48,700 nucleotides of DNA from Chlorokybus atmophyticus (GCA_009103225.1 RHPI01000330.1:30719-79418), one strand, 5' to 3'; shown: positions 1 through 11,834, counted from the first letter of the stretch. Made by a program: numbers and translations. The notes: generated from the sequence alone by a model not told the origin.

Positions 1-301
1 GGGGGGCACTCACCATTGTCGCAGACGTCACAGTAGACGCAGCCCCTGCAAGCACGCTGCATGTCACATGCATGTCCACACACACAGGTGTAACCTGTCC
101 TTGTGAAAAAACATCACTCGTGCATTGATGTGTCTATGCAAGGCAAGAGTGAGGCGTTGCACAGGGACGCAGTACATAGGTCCGCTGGCTCTCAGCAAAG
201 CACTGAAGCACAGCTTACGTGACGGTAGCGTAAGTTGCGGTGGCAGGCACCGCCAGCGCCAGCAGCAGCGCCAGCGCCAGTAGCGTGGCCACCCTCGCCA
301 T
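1..301 (-). CDS. Secreted wall-glycoprotein paralogue, 5' end only
   Basis: This is the first two exons of a gene that runs off the left edge. Exon 1 is 301-219: ATG, then a hydrophobic signal peptide (starts MARVATLL, ends PATATYATVT). Exon 2 is 45-14 and encodes GCVYCDVCDN, followed by a GTGAGT donor. Both exons and their phases match the first two exons of the plus-strand gene at 12335, so the two are paralogues in opposite orientation. The VYCD-x-C motif just after the signal peptide is typical of Ole e 1/extensin-like secreted proteins. The start is supported by conservation of the ATG context in both copies, and upstream sequence is also partly conserved (757-863). The donor after exon 2 is GTGAGT here and GTACGT in the other copy, where a CT microsatellite follows. 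The rest of the gene lies outside the window, so a complete or functional product cannot be asserted. Confidence 0.75.
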
Positions 302-3300
302 GAGTGCTGATTGCAGGAAGACCACATACACACAGAGGTTAGTAGGCATGGCAATGCAGCAGCACCGGCCTTCTAATAAGGCTTGCCTACAGCATGTGCA
401 GCGACAAGACAACCCCTCACCTGCGCCGAGGCAGACACAACCGCCGCCGCCGCTGCCGCCGTGCAGACACGCGCTGTGCAGAACTGCGGCAAACGTGACC
501 CTTTTGTAAGCAACACTGCGATCACATCAAAGCAAACTTTTCGCATGTTTAGTTTAAGGTGTACTAATCAACTTGGCTTAGCTGGTAGTGTCCCGGCCCA
601 TGCGACAACGTGTTACCGTCGTTTAGTCCCGCGGACTATGCCAGGCTGGTACTTTGCCATTTCAGCGTGTCCCTGTTGCCTGCAATGCAAGGCATTGAAT
701 ATGCCTCTCACACGTAGGTGGAAACGGACACTTCCGCCACGAACCGACAGAAGCTACCGCTTTGCAGGGGTCACGGTTGCTTTTTCCATCTTGCAGTTTG
801 TTAAGTTCCGCAAATGTAATGGAACGTACAGCAATTTTGGCAACTTTTGGCTGGCACACAGCCAAGTCCTTCTCACGACCGGTTATCGCCTGACATTAAA
901 GCCACATTTGTGACACCCCTGCGGTACGAGTCGTTGGAAGGCCCTTCAACGCCGCTGTAGACTGCAGAGGGCGTCGGACAAATCTACGCCTCAACCGGCG
1001 GCATGTCCCTTTGCCAACATGATTGCGGTGGACAGTACGGCTAACTAGACCGCGCCGTGTGGCATAGCGCGCCGGCATGTGCATGGGGCACGCAGTGCGT
1101 GGCACGCACAGGGTACTTTGCAACAGACAGCACAAAACACTTGTGGTCATGTAGCTGTGCCATGCACTCACGATACTGCTGCCAGCAAATCCAATAAACC
1201 GGTGTCGATGTGTATACCGGTCATTGGATACAACATTGCATGTGATACATCTCGACACTGCAATTATCGTACAACTATTGTAAGCTAGTGTGCACTTTTT
1301 GAGATTGACTACAATGTTATAATTGCACTTGCGGAGTGACATCTTCAAGTTGAGGTTGGCAACTCTCCGTGTACATTTATTGACCAAGTAAGAATCAACA
1401 TTGCGTGCTCGATGTGCTAATAAGCCGGGTTGTGCATCTCGCGTAGCCGCAAATTGCGAGCACATTAATGAGTTGCATAGACGGAATCAGGTCGATGCAC
1501 GCATGACCATAACCACGTGACTCACGTTGCTAAAAGTGCATGGCTCGCAAGGACTTGCATAAAAAGAGAGTTGCGGGTGGGTAAGCAAACATACTTATAA
1601 ACACGCCTGCCGTTGCTGCCGCTTAACTACACGTTTAGCAACGACGACAACAACTTTTACAATGACGCAACATTTGATTATCGTACGAAGTTAAGAGCCT
1701 GAATCACGCGCAATCCGCCTCCTCTATAGTCAGACAGCTGATAAGCTGCAGACGTCATTAGCGAGACAGCAATCGAGTCAGTGAGGCCAAATGTGTTGTA
1801 TAAGTATCGTTAGGTAGGCACACTCCGGTTGACACACATATCGTCATCATCCATTTGAAAGGACAGGCTCAATTTTGGCTTTGTTATCATCAATTTGCAC
1901 GACAAACAGCTTCCGTTTTTGCGATATTGAACGTGAGGTACACCGTATACTATGCGCGTCAAGTGTAACGCAGCACATGACGCGCGACTTACGCATCTAC
2001 CAGCGTAACCCACGCACATCAGACGTAATTTATGAGTTACGCTATGGCCCCCACAAAGTCATGCGTGCGTAGGTGCGTGTAACGACTTGAGGGGGTGTGT
2101 ATAAGTGTGTACATAAGCCCCTTTTTGTTGCTGGAGGGGCTTCCACCCGTGTAACTCCTGTAGCTGTTGCAAAGCGCGTAACCCATAATTGCGTGCTTAC
2201 CAATAACAAGTAATGTTTTATTTTATTTTTGCAACACGTTGAAGAGGGATGCGTTGCAACGCGTCAACAGCGTCAAGGCTATGCTGATAATGTTGATGCA
2301 TGCTATGTGTCATATTATACAGTGTGCGAATTGACATACATGTGATGTAACATGAAGTTTGTGGAGCCTAACAACGTATTGTGGGTTATATTGTGAAGGG
2401 ATGTTGCATATTATATATAAAGAGATAGCCGCTCAAATCATGTCATCATCATCACGTTCCTAATAAATGCATGCCCTTTGAGTAATGAATAAGCACAACA
2501 CAAGCAGCGCTGCCTCATATACGGACAGGTGTGGTGCTTAACCAGTGTTCGTATTTTTTGATCTAAAGCTGCCTTGCCAAGGCTTGCTGACAGATTCTGT
2601 GCGACGAATGGACTGGTGGACTTTAACCAGGCCTACTGTAGGCGGCTACAATAGGCCCAAAGCCTACCGGTACCGCTCTACTAACAGCTGCTAATAGGGA
2701 CGCGCATGTGGACGCTGTCCACTGGTTGGCCGCTCCTCTTCAATAAACAGTTCGTGGCTTGCAAGTGACTCGCAACACATGTTGGCTAGCGTGACGCGTA
2801 TGCGTTGCTTATCACTCAAATCCGCTACGCGGCACATACGAAGAGAGAGATCCGAAGTCTATCGGTTCGCCAAGGCCTTCGCCGCCTTTGTCGCGTTGTG
2901 CCGCACAGTTAGCGAGTGGGCAGGTGCCGCCGTTTAACGTTTGTACGAAGCACGCAGCACACGCAACATCCTCAGTTACAAATCCTACTCACGATCATTC
3001 TTTAATGACAATGCACAACATGAAAGACCATGTATTATCCTTTCGTCATTGCACCACACCACTACAGCTAAGGACCTTACCTGGCCAGGCCAGGTAGGCA
3101 TTTTCGCTGCTAAAAGCGCCGTCAAATAGCGGATACTATGTTGAGCCAAGACCGCCGGCGCTATACCGCGCAAACAGATCTTCATTGTGCTATAAAACCT
3201 TGTTAAATCGCTTGTTTAACACAATCATGCAATTAACAAGCTAGCTGCCATCACAACATCAACATTGGCACAATTTAGCTAGTTGGTCTTAAGCTCTTTC

Positions 3301-3502
3301 GATCATAAACCCCGGCCTTATCCGCTTAACACGGTGTATTATTGATTGTTGACTGAGTGTCGCATGTTGAGCAACACCAAAAGTGCGGCGGCTACACATG
3401 TCTGTATGTGTACACTGTTGCATATCACAATTGTAGTAGGCCGGTCCTCTCCAACATTTTCATCAACTGCCCTCAAAAGTCGAAGTTCATTCTCATTATT
3501 AT
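302..3502. other. Gene-poor stretch, no supported gene
   Basis: Only short unconserved open frames are present, the longest a 189-residue minus frame at 896-1465 with no recognisable domain. Bases 757-863 resemble, in inverted orientation, 11711-11834 upstream of the paralogous wall-glycoprotein gene. The shared pieces are a GGGGTCACGGTTGC core and TTTGGCTGGCACAC, about 110-120 bases apart in both places. I see no RNA gene. Confidence 0.5.
757..863 (-). promoter_or_regulatory. Conserved upstream block of the wall-glycoprotein paralogues (copy 1)
   Basis: The block lies about 460-560 bases upstream of the ATG at 301. Its inverted partner at 11711-11834 lies about 500-620 bases upstream of the ATG at 12335. 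Each carries the same two islands at similar spacing, CCGCTTTGyAGGGGTCACGG and TTTGGCTGGCACAC. It may be either residual duplication or a conserved promoter element; the sequence cannot tell which. Confidence 0.4.
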
Positions 3503-3595
3503 TGTAGCATTGGCGCTTTAACCACTAGGCTACGGCAGCAAAAGTCGCTGCCATAGGGGGAGACCTCATATATGACCCATATCATATATGTGACA
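3503..3595 (-). repeat. Solo-LTR-like fragment, reverse orientation
   Basis: The reverse complement of this 93-base stretch resembles the 89-bp LTRs at 6282 and 8155. It starts TGTAGCA, ends TGACA, and shares the core ACCACTAGGCT followed by GCAAAAG-CGCT. It is diverged. No internal region in matching orientation is attached, so it reads as a relic or solo LTR of the same family. Confidence 0.45.
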
Positions 3596-3619
3596 CTTAC
3601 AAATTCATTTTCTTCAAGA

Positions 3620-4765
3620 GCTATGCTTGGTTTTATAATTATCAAGTTTAATCGTCGCAAAATGTTCCCCTGTCGACCGACAAACTATTGGCAACGGCCG
3701 TGCACCTGAGGCTACCCATTTGGACAGTCGTGGCTCAGTCCACCTGTAATCTCGATACAGGGACCTGAGTATAACGGCCGTCACCATCACTCGGCGCTCG
3801 TCTGCATAAAGTGATTGAGTAACAGTCAAGGCCAAATTTCGTGATTTTCATGGCCATTTTAGGCCTTATTGGTGAGTTACCATGTTTTTCATGACTTGTG
3901 GCGGATATCGGCGAGTTGCGATTCTGCCGCAGATATCGACCGGCTCACGACCAATCTGGAAGTCGCCAAAAAACGGAGACCCCTGGTGGGGCCAGTCGGG
4001 AAGGGCCTGGCGCCAAGTAGTATAACTTGACCATATGAGCAGCAAATGAGGAGAGCGGAAAGGTCTAGAAGTGTACAAGATTCTACAAGAATATCTTAGC
4101 TTCTTGTTCCGTCTAGCGCTATAATTGTATAGACAGTAGCATGTGCAGACTGGTAGGTACAAAAGTGACCTTCTACAATTTGCAATACAACTTTTAGCTC
4201 CCTAGTTTTTTGTGTGCAAGCTTGGTGGTGGTTAGCAGGGGTTGCTAGCGAGTGTCCACTGGTGTGTGCTTGCTTGTGTAACGATCCAAGGCGCTACACA
4301 AGTTGGTGTGTAGCTTCGAGCGCATACGCGTGCGTACGCGAGTGGCGGGGCGCACGTGTGTGCTTGGCAGAGGGGGCAAGGTTCCGGTGTGAATACTGTG
4401 TCTTGGTGAGAGGGTTGTTGATTGGACCAACTCACAGGTGACAAGGCACGAGCACCGTCACAGACTGACCCCAACTGATAGGTATCTGAAAGTTACCTGT
4501 CAGTCACGATAAGGCGACTTTGCCCAACTGACAAGTACCTAACCGTTACCTAACAGTTAGGTACCGGCAAATGTACGCTAATTCAGCAAAATGGTCAGGT
4601 ACTTTCAGGTACATTCAAGATACCAGCCGTTAGTGATGTGTACCTTTGCAGGTATCTGTTGGTACCGCTCAGTCATAATTCGGTGGCGTGCATGATTATC
4701 GTCGCAAGAATGTGCATGAAAAATATTAAACAAGAAACTACAACGTAAATTACACTAAGCTACTG

Positions 4766-4798
<33 letters not shown>

Positions 4799-5790
4799 TT
4801 CTTGTACTAAGCTGCCGCTCTTGCACCGCCCGCTCCAGCTCCGCCGCCGCTGTTCCTCCTCCTCCGCCGGCGCTGGAAAGCACAAGGCAATCAAGGCAAT
4901 CAAATAAGCGTTGTGAACATACACAACATACACACTCACGTGCTGCCGCTTGCCATGTACCGCCGCCGCCGCCTGGCCTGGTTTGGCCTAGCCTGGCCTG
5001 GCCTGGCTTAGTCAAGCCTAACCTGGCATGGCATGGCCGCCCTAAGACAAGAAGGGTGGTTAGGCTGCATGCAGTGCAATGCGTAGTGCAACGTTAGACA
5101 TCAAACTTACCTACTGTCCACCATTGTCGCCGCCGCCGCCGCCGCCATTACCGCCACCGCCGCCGCCGCACAATTGTCCTTGAAGCCGTTGAGCATTTAA
5201 ATAAATGCTCAACGGCTTTAGTTCAATTTCAATTTTTATGATACAATCGTACCAAAGAAAATGGTACGACGGCACCAGTATACTTTTTCGTAACGACTAC
5301 CATATTGGGTACTATGATGGAACTGTGATACCACTGTTGTACTCGCCGCCAACTCGTCCCTTTTGGGTGACTTGGTTGGGACTGAGTGGTTACTTGCTTG
5401 TCAATTAACGTTCGTCGCCGCCGCGGCTTGTGTACGGCCGGTGGTCGGCTGCGGTACAACCTTGACTCACCGGTATCATTCGTCGCCATTAGGGCCTGAA
5501 CATTCACCTAATTGTTACAATATGTAGGTTGCCGTTGCGTAAGCTGGATGGCCGGCGGTCGGCCGTCAGAATATGTAGATGTTGTGCCATCACTGATAGG
5601 CAACAATCCACTTTACTGTACGATAGACGGTCGGCTATTTTGTATTGTCCACAACATGCACCGGCAGTCCATTCAGTCCATTTATGGCTCAAGTCATTAA
5701 GTTCGTTAGAGTTAGATAGGGTCAGGCACCGGATAGTATCTCAGTCCCTGATCAGTCATCGTGTAAAATTTGCAACGATATACTTTTTCG
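3620..5790 (+). repeat. Older diverged copy of the LTR-element interior
   Basis: The stretch is collinear with 6410-7990 inside the LTR element. Shared landmarks in order: GTCGCAAAATGTT; a GTGCACCTGAG / CCACCTGTAATCTCGATAC block (to about 3782); a cluster of GGTACC-centred inverted motifs (4450-4680 against 6610-6830); a (TAC)n run; GCCGCC-rich segments around GAAGGGTGG; a GTTGAGC hairpin; and CCGGCGGTCGGCCGTC near the end. About 650 bases at 3783-4440 have no counterpart in the other copy and look inserted. There are no flanking LTRs and no coding frame with a recognisable domain. Trinucleotide runs (TAC at about 4762-4798, GCC near 5130-5170) and CCTGG repeats (4970-5035) lie inside it. Confidence 0.55.
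5183..5218. repeat. Perfect inverted repeat (17-bp arms, 2-nt loop)
   Basis: The arms are AAGCCGTTGAGCATTTA and its exact reverse complement, separated by AA. A weaker GTTGAGCG stem lies at the equivalent place in the second element copy (about 7299-7334), so the hairpin seems to belong to the repeat family. Confidence 0.8.
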
Positions 5791-6281
5791 TCACGGGTAT
5801 GCATACCGTATGGTGACCATGGCTATTGATATGGATAATATGGATATGGGTGACCTCGAACACCAATAGCTGCATGTCGGCACATGACACTGTTGCATTA
5901 GCCGTTGACGTCATAATTGTGCCAGCCAAAAACACTTCTCAAGTGTAAACCTGGCGCACACATTGATAGGCCTTCCCTCGGTGATGGAAAATTGCATCAA
6001 CAGTCCCTAAAGTGCACAGCAGCGACCATCAGCACTCTTCATTAAAGTTGAGGTTGGTTTTGCTTCCTCCTTCAATGCAAGTTTGTTATGCAAGCCCTTG
6101 CTTTTGATAGTGCATGCTGCATTAGTGTCAGGCATGCCCCCAATCTTATGGCCATGTACTCGTGCTTGAGCTCACGTTGCAGCAAAGTTTTTAAGCACAC
6201 CAGCGTTGCAATATACACAACCGCCTGCATTACTTCTTGTTATTTCTTTCTTCAAAAGCTTCATAAACATCACATCGTAAG
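5791..6281. other. Intergenic, nothing recognised
   Basis: This lies between the old element copy and the 5' LTR. The only frame over 60 codons (6088-6306) has no recognisable domain and runs into the LTR. Confidence 0.4.
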
Positions 6282-6370
6282 TGTCACGATTTGGAATAAA
6301 TTGTGACAGACCTTACTCATGGTAGCGTCTTTTGCTACCACAGCCTAGTGGTCGGAGCCCACTTGTTACA
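6282..6370 (+). repeat. 5' LTR, 89 bp
   Basis: Begins TGTCAC, ends GTTACA (TG...CA termini) and is followed at once by the primer-binding site. It contains the near-palindromic core GGTAGCGTCTTTTGCTACC. Confidence 0.75.
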
Positions 6371-6371
6371 A

Positions 6372-6383
6372 TGGTATTAGAGC
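6372..6383 (+). promoter_or_regulatory. Primer-binding site (initiator tRNA-Met type)
   Basis: TGGTATTAGAGC matches 11 of 12 bases of the TGGTATCAGAGC consensus used by many LTR retrotransposons and sits one base after the 5' LTR. Confidence 0.7.
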
Positions 6384-8154
6384 TTGACATCAGGTTCAAT
6401 TTCGGTAGGGGACTGAGGCAGATCCAAGGGCAAAAACCATTTGGGGCGGCTTGCCGTCGCAAAATGTTTTCCCTGCCGGCCGATTGAATACTGGTAACGA
6501 CCGTGCACCTGAGCGTACTCATTTGGACTGTCGTGGCTTAGTCCACCTGTAATCTCGATACGGAGACCTGAGTATGACGGCCGTCCCGGGCCGTTTACAC
6601 AAAGGGACTGACCTAGATGGACAGGTACCTGTCATGTACTTATCAGTCAAGCAAAAGAGACTTAATCTAACCAACCGGTACCTGTAAGATACCTATCAGT
6701 CAAGAAAAGGTGACTTAGCCTAACTAACAGGTATCTGACCGGTATTTATCAGTTAGGTACCGGCAACTTCATGGTAACTGTCCCTAATTGCCAGGTACCT
6801 AGTTATGACTAACGTTACCTTAGAGTACCGTTAGTGATGAGTAGGTATCGCGTTTGTGTGACATCGATCGACTGTGCAAGACGACAATTATATATGACAA
6901 CTTGATTACATCACAGTCATATACATGTCACCTACACAGTACAAGCCCACTATTAATATACTACGGTATACTACTACACTACTACGGTGGTAGTACCCAC
7001 TACACTACAGTCTGCCGCCGCTAAGTCTTGCTGCCGCTTGCCTGCTGCTTCCGCCCTCCTAGCCTGGCCGTCCTGAGGAAAGAGGAGCGGTCAGCTAGGG
7101 CGGCGCAACACATCATATACACACCACCACCACAACAACAACAGCGCACCTGCTAGCGGCCGCTGCCTAGCCTGGTGGCCGTCCTGCAACACGAAGGGTG
7201 GAAGGGCGGTCAGGCTGCGCTGCTACGCGCTACACGACAAGACATGCACAAGCACACAAGCACATACCTGCCGCCACCGCCGCAGCACAACGCTCAACCG
7301 CGCAAATCAACTAGCACAGTTGAGCGTTGTGTTGCGGCTTAGCGTTTGAATTCACAAGGGGGCCGGTGAGTTTGAAAACTCAACGGCTTCCCTTATGACA
7401 CCATCGTACCATTTCGATGGTACTTTTGTAAATCGTAATGATACAAAATTACCAATATAATGGTACTATTGTGATAGTGCTGCTGTACCATATCGATGGT
7501 ACGTTCGTACTATTGTTTTGAGACGAAACTTCCATCGTATCAAATATCGGTACTTGTCGCAACTCACCACCACCGCTTGTTTCTAAGTTGGGACTGATAA
7601 GTCACTTGCTTGCCATTTTTGATACATCACCGTCGCTAACTGCTATACGACCGGCTGTTAATGGTATTAACTATGTAAATATTCCGTATCATTTGTCGAA
7701 ATTAGGGGACTGATAGGTGAGAATTGCCATAACAGGTAGGTCGCCGCCGCGGGTGCTGTACGACCGGCGGTCGGCCGTCGACATATATTACAAGCAGGTC
7801 ATGACAGGCAGGCAGCAGTCCAATATATTATACGATAGGCCATTGGCCGTATATTGTTATCCACAATATTCACCGGCAGTTCAGTCAGTGCCTTTATGGC
7901 CCAAGGGTTGGGTACGGTCAGGTAGGGTCAGGCACTCCTCAGTCCCTCAGTCCCTGGTCAGTCACCGTGTAAAATTGGCGACGGCCCTATGGCCGCGTGA
8001 GCGGTCGCTCCGCGATAATAGATTGCGCGATGAGGATGGCCGCATTCAAAAGGCCGCGGGCGGACCAGTCGTGGTACGGCCGTCACCACGACGACGTGGG
8101 CTAGTATGTGCTTTATTGGATAATGGGGAACCCGTGGGTTACATTGGGGAGGAA

Positions 8155-8243
8155 TGTCACGATTTGGGATAATTTGTGACAAACCTAACTCACGGTAGCG
8201 TCTTTTGCAACCATAGCCTAGTAGTTGGAGCCCACTTGTTACA
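8155..8243 (+). repeat. 3' LTR, 89 bp
   Basis: Same length and termini as the 5' LTR, preceded by the polypurine tract at 8146-8154. The core palindrome is degraded here (TTTTGCAACC). Confidence 0.75.
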
Positions 8244-8333
8244 CTAGGGGGCAATCTTGCATTACTTGAGTCATTCTCACAGCGGCTTTCGCAGTCAACG
8301 CTTCGGCCCTCCCATTTCTGTCGTGCACATGTG

Positions 8334-9683
8334 TCACGGTTGTGATATCTTGTAATACTCGTTCACCACTTCCACCATTACACTATCAACCTCATCATTG
8401 CACTCGTACTCTTCATCACTGAAGAAGTCAATTTGAATTGCAGGCTTTGATGCCTCATGCTTGGGCTGAGACATTATTGTACCATATGCTCCTCCTCCCC
8501 ACATGCAACATCTCATGGCAACTTGTGTTGTTACTCGTTTATAGCTTGTTGCAATGGGTGCCTCACCTCTTGCTCGCCACTCCACTTGAGTTGGTTGTAT
8601 AAGGCGCGAGTGGGCACATTTGCAACATTTTCTTCCAACAACTTCATCCTTGCAACAGTAAAGTCAATTGCTTGCTCAATCCCTCACTGAGGGATTGAGT
8701 AATAAGTCCCTTTTTTATCAATTTTTGTGTTGTGCATCCTTCTCTTGAAGTATATAGCCTCAATGTCCGCTCGCAGGTCGCGATACGTTGATGAAGCTAA
8801 TCGCCCTTCTGTGAAAAGTGCTTTAAGCCATTGGTGTAGCTATGCCATGGCGCACTAGTCTCCACGCCATTAGCATTCACAAGCTGCACAATATCCTGCT
8901 GCACATTTGCGCTATATGGGTGTCATATTTTGTTTCTCCAAATGGTTGCGCAGCCGTGACAACTCAGCAACTTCTCTCTGCGCAGCAACAAATGTAAGCT
9001 CCAAGAGTAGCGCGTCTCAATTAGGCCGCACGCACGTTGAGTCATAAGCAAGCCCAATGCTAGGACTATCAACTTGCCACATGCGCTGGTTAGCAACTTC
9101 GTGTGCACATTGCGCCTGAAACCAAAAGAACTTCGCAAATTGCTAAGCAAGCCATTGCGCTTCTTGCCGAGTACACATTCAATGCCAGCATGTGTATCCC
9201 ACACAAAGCCAAGAACACATGACGCGGCTGAGCACGGTTTGGGCCTTAGTGTTGGTTTGCAACCCGCACTATGCCGCATCCGCTTCACAGTCAGAGTGGA
9301 GGCATGCTCAGCCTTGGAGCGAGCAGTCAACAGACAAATTTTGATATATGGCGTTTAATGGATGCCTTATCTTTTCACGAACATGCGATAATAGAGCGAG
9401 CAGTCAACAGACAAATTTTGATATATGGCGTTTAATGGATGCCTTATCTTTTCACGAACATGCGATAATAAACCTTGCATGAGATTGTCTTTCCTTTTAA
9501 TGCACTTGAAGATGACTCCCTCCCTTTCAACCTCTTAATACAATGATTATGGTCATCTGGTTGAGTGCGCACACTTTCATGCTTGCGTTGTTTTCTCTGC
9601 CTCAGCTTGGTTAACGGTATAACGGGATCGAACACATTGAATCTTGCTTTCAATGCTGTTGACAGCTCAAACCATGTTAACAC
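8334..9683 (-). pseudogene. Possible decayed retroelement coding remnant
   Basis: Three separate minus-strand frames (9683-9444, 9330-8923, 8585-8334) lie in order without an obvious splice model. The first has the amphipathic W-x-EL-x3-L-x2-RF pattern followed by a Lys/Arg-rich helix, as in the core of retrotransposon gag proteins. The others are Cys/His-containing or acidic and are not recognised. A 77-bp tandem duplication at 9317-9470 breaks the frame. No reverse transcriptase or integrase motif is visible. The family assignment is an inference from weak pattern similarity. Confidence 0.25.
9317..9470. repeat. Perfect tandem duplication of 77 bp
   Basis: Bases 9317-9393 are repeated without change as 9394-9470. 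The unit begins GAGCGAGCAGTCAACAG and ends GCGATAATA. Identity between units implies a very recent event or an assembly join. Confidence 0.9.
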
Positions 9684-10451
9684 AATGTGTTGATACCACC
9701 TTTAAGCCTGACGCATAAGATGCGTACTTGCCAACTACAAACTGATAACTGCATATCATTGATATGCATATGTGTCAGCCATCAACTCAACATGTCTGGT
9801 TCATGTTAGCACCTCCTCCTCCTCTCCTTTGTAAACCCCCCATTAAGGGAGTCCCTGAAATGACTTCATGGAAGGGATTACCAACGTTATTATTCCCGCC
9901 ATGTTGTGGCCTCAATTCTTAGTATCCTCCACAGGTGGGACCACTCTGTCCGTAGAGGCCACCTCACTGTCAGAGCATCGAATACTTCGCAATGCGTCAG
10001 CAGCGTCAAGTGCTAGCGCTTCCTGTCCCGCTCGCGTACCACGAGCCGTGATCCACAACTACAACGCCCGATGCGAATTTTATGTACACAAACTTCAAGC
10101 TGTGTAAGGTACTCCAGCATGTGTCTGCATTTCATTTCAAACTGGCTTAGCCTTAAGTACTCGTCTTAAAATAGAGATAGGCCATTTCTTTCCAATGGCC
10201 ACCTCATCGCACATTGTTCTAAGCAACTTCACGTGTGCACTCATGTACTTGGTACAAGCACTCAGATCCGTGACTTATACGTGACATGCCCACTGACCAA
10301 CTTTGTGCAGCTGCACAGCAGTAATCTATACACTTCAATATAATTTAAGAATTCATGAGCTCAAGGATTGATTATATAACGGACCACATGGGTACGCACC
10401 TAAGTTGTTCGTTTACGGTATGTACTACATACATTGTTTACAAGTTTGGTT

Positions 10452-10478
10452 CGTATTATATGTACTACATATAATACG
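10452..10478. repeat. Short perfect palindrome (12-bp arms, 3-nt loop)
   Basis: CGTATTATATGT, ACT, then ACATATAATACG. The AT-rich arms suit cruciform extrusion. A related GTATGTACTACATAC lies 33 bases upstream. Confidence 0.7.
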
Positions 10479-11710
10479 ATGTAGTATCGCGACGGTACAC
10501 GCCTTGAGAGTTAAACTCCCATGCACTCATTCTGTCAATGTAGCAACCTTAGAATGATTATACTTTGCCTAGAAGGCGTGATAATGGGGTTCCACAACAG
10601 TTGATACGCGACATAAACTTGAGCTTGTTAAGCAAATTCTGGTAAGCACACATGGACACAAAGCCAAGCTAAGGTACAATACATTAATATTATAAAATGG
10701 TATCATTTTAGATAGAGGGGATGAACCAAGCATTGCACGACGCACTACGCAAACATAGTTCGTTGAAGTATGACTGAGATAAATATTTTGCACGGCTTGC
10801 TCCGCATTGAAGTCATTCAAGGCATCTGTCACACAACTCACTGTGCTAAGGGCCTTAGCACGATTAATTGTGAGCAATGCCTTGCATGAATACAAGCAGA
10901 GCATGTCGATTTTTACACGATAACCGTCACCCGCAGATATATATGGTTGCGGCCAATAAACCTTTCATTGCGCATTTATTTAAATACATAATACAAGGAC
11001 ATTGTTAATAACCAATGTGCATGCACTCATGTTTAAGCCATGCAAAGCTATGCATTGGAGTCGCATGTGCTCGGGCCAAATACATTTTTAATGATACATG
11101 TCGATGAGCATCGTTGCCTTTGTGAGGGTTTAAAAAGTTGAAAACACATGAATCTCAACATAACTACACCCCTGACAAGAGAGGATCCTTTGTTGTGCTC
11201 CATAGCACAGCCTGCTTAACTTCACATTTTAGCATACCCCATGTATCAAGTTTTCAACAACGAAAATGGGCTAGGAGGAGCATTGCAAACATACCGCACG
11301 CGCAATCATTGTGCTGGTATCATGATTGAACTCCATGTCGAATAAAGAAGCGGCATCCCAATTCAAGTATTTAAGATGTAAGAAGCTGATGCTTGATGGT
11401 GAGAGATAAGGCAGAGGTTTGCACATGTGTGATGCATCCCTTGAGCAGCTACCGCACGAATTTTGGCAACTCGTGGAGCGTGAGTATGCACAACATGGTA
11501 GACATCCATTTACCGTACTTTGTTCAGATCTGTACGGCGCTGATGTCGCGCTCATGACATAAATTACAGCGAACGGGCCAGCGACGAGAAGGTACCGTTA
11601 GTCAAACACCCGTCATGCGACATGGCTCGTGAGTCATGATGAGTCATGACTCCCGGCCAATAGTGCGGCGCGCTAGAGTTTGTACGACTTAGTGGAGTGC
11701 GGCTCTGTCC

Positions 11711-11834
11711 GGCTGCGTGTGCCAGCCAAAGAAACTGTTACAATGATAAACCCTCCAAAGACGGAGCATGTATCATATGTGCTTCGTTTCCGTCCACGAT
11801 GTCATGGTAAGCAACCGTGACCCCTACAAAGCGG
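11711..11834 (+). promoter_or_regulatory. Conserved upstream block of the wall-glycoprotein paralogues (copy 2)
   Basis: This is the inverted counterpart of 757-863, placed about 500-620 bases before the ATG at 12335, with the same two sequence islands. Confidence 0.4.

Larger units (their letters stand above)
6282..8243 (+). mobile_element. Non-autonomous LTR retroelement (TRIM-like), 1,962 bp
   Basis: The ends are direct repeats of equal length, 6282-6370 and 8155-8243, each 89 bases, starting TGTCACGATTTGG and ending CACTTGTTACA, with 9 differences by my count (about 90% identity). Directly after the 5' LTR is TGGTATTAGAGC (6372-6383), one mismatch from the classic primer-binding site complementary to the 3' end of initiator tRNA-Met. 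Directly before the 3' LTR is a polypurine tract GGGGAGGAA (8146-8154). The interior has no open frame resembling gag, protease, integrase or reverse transcriptase, so it must depend on enzymes supplied in trans. The possible target-site duplication is poor (GTAAG against CTAGG), fitting an old insertion. It differs from textbook TRIMs in having LTRs below 100 bp and a long structured interior. Confidence 0.75.

Noticed and set aside
896-1465. 189-codon minus-strand open frame
   Set aside because: No domain, odd composition and no splice or start context; chance open frames of this size are expected at this base composition.
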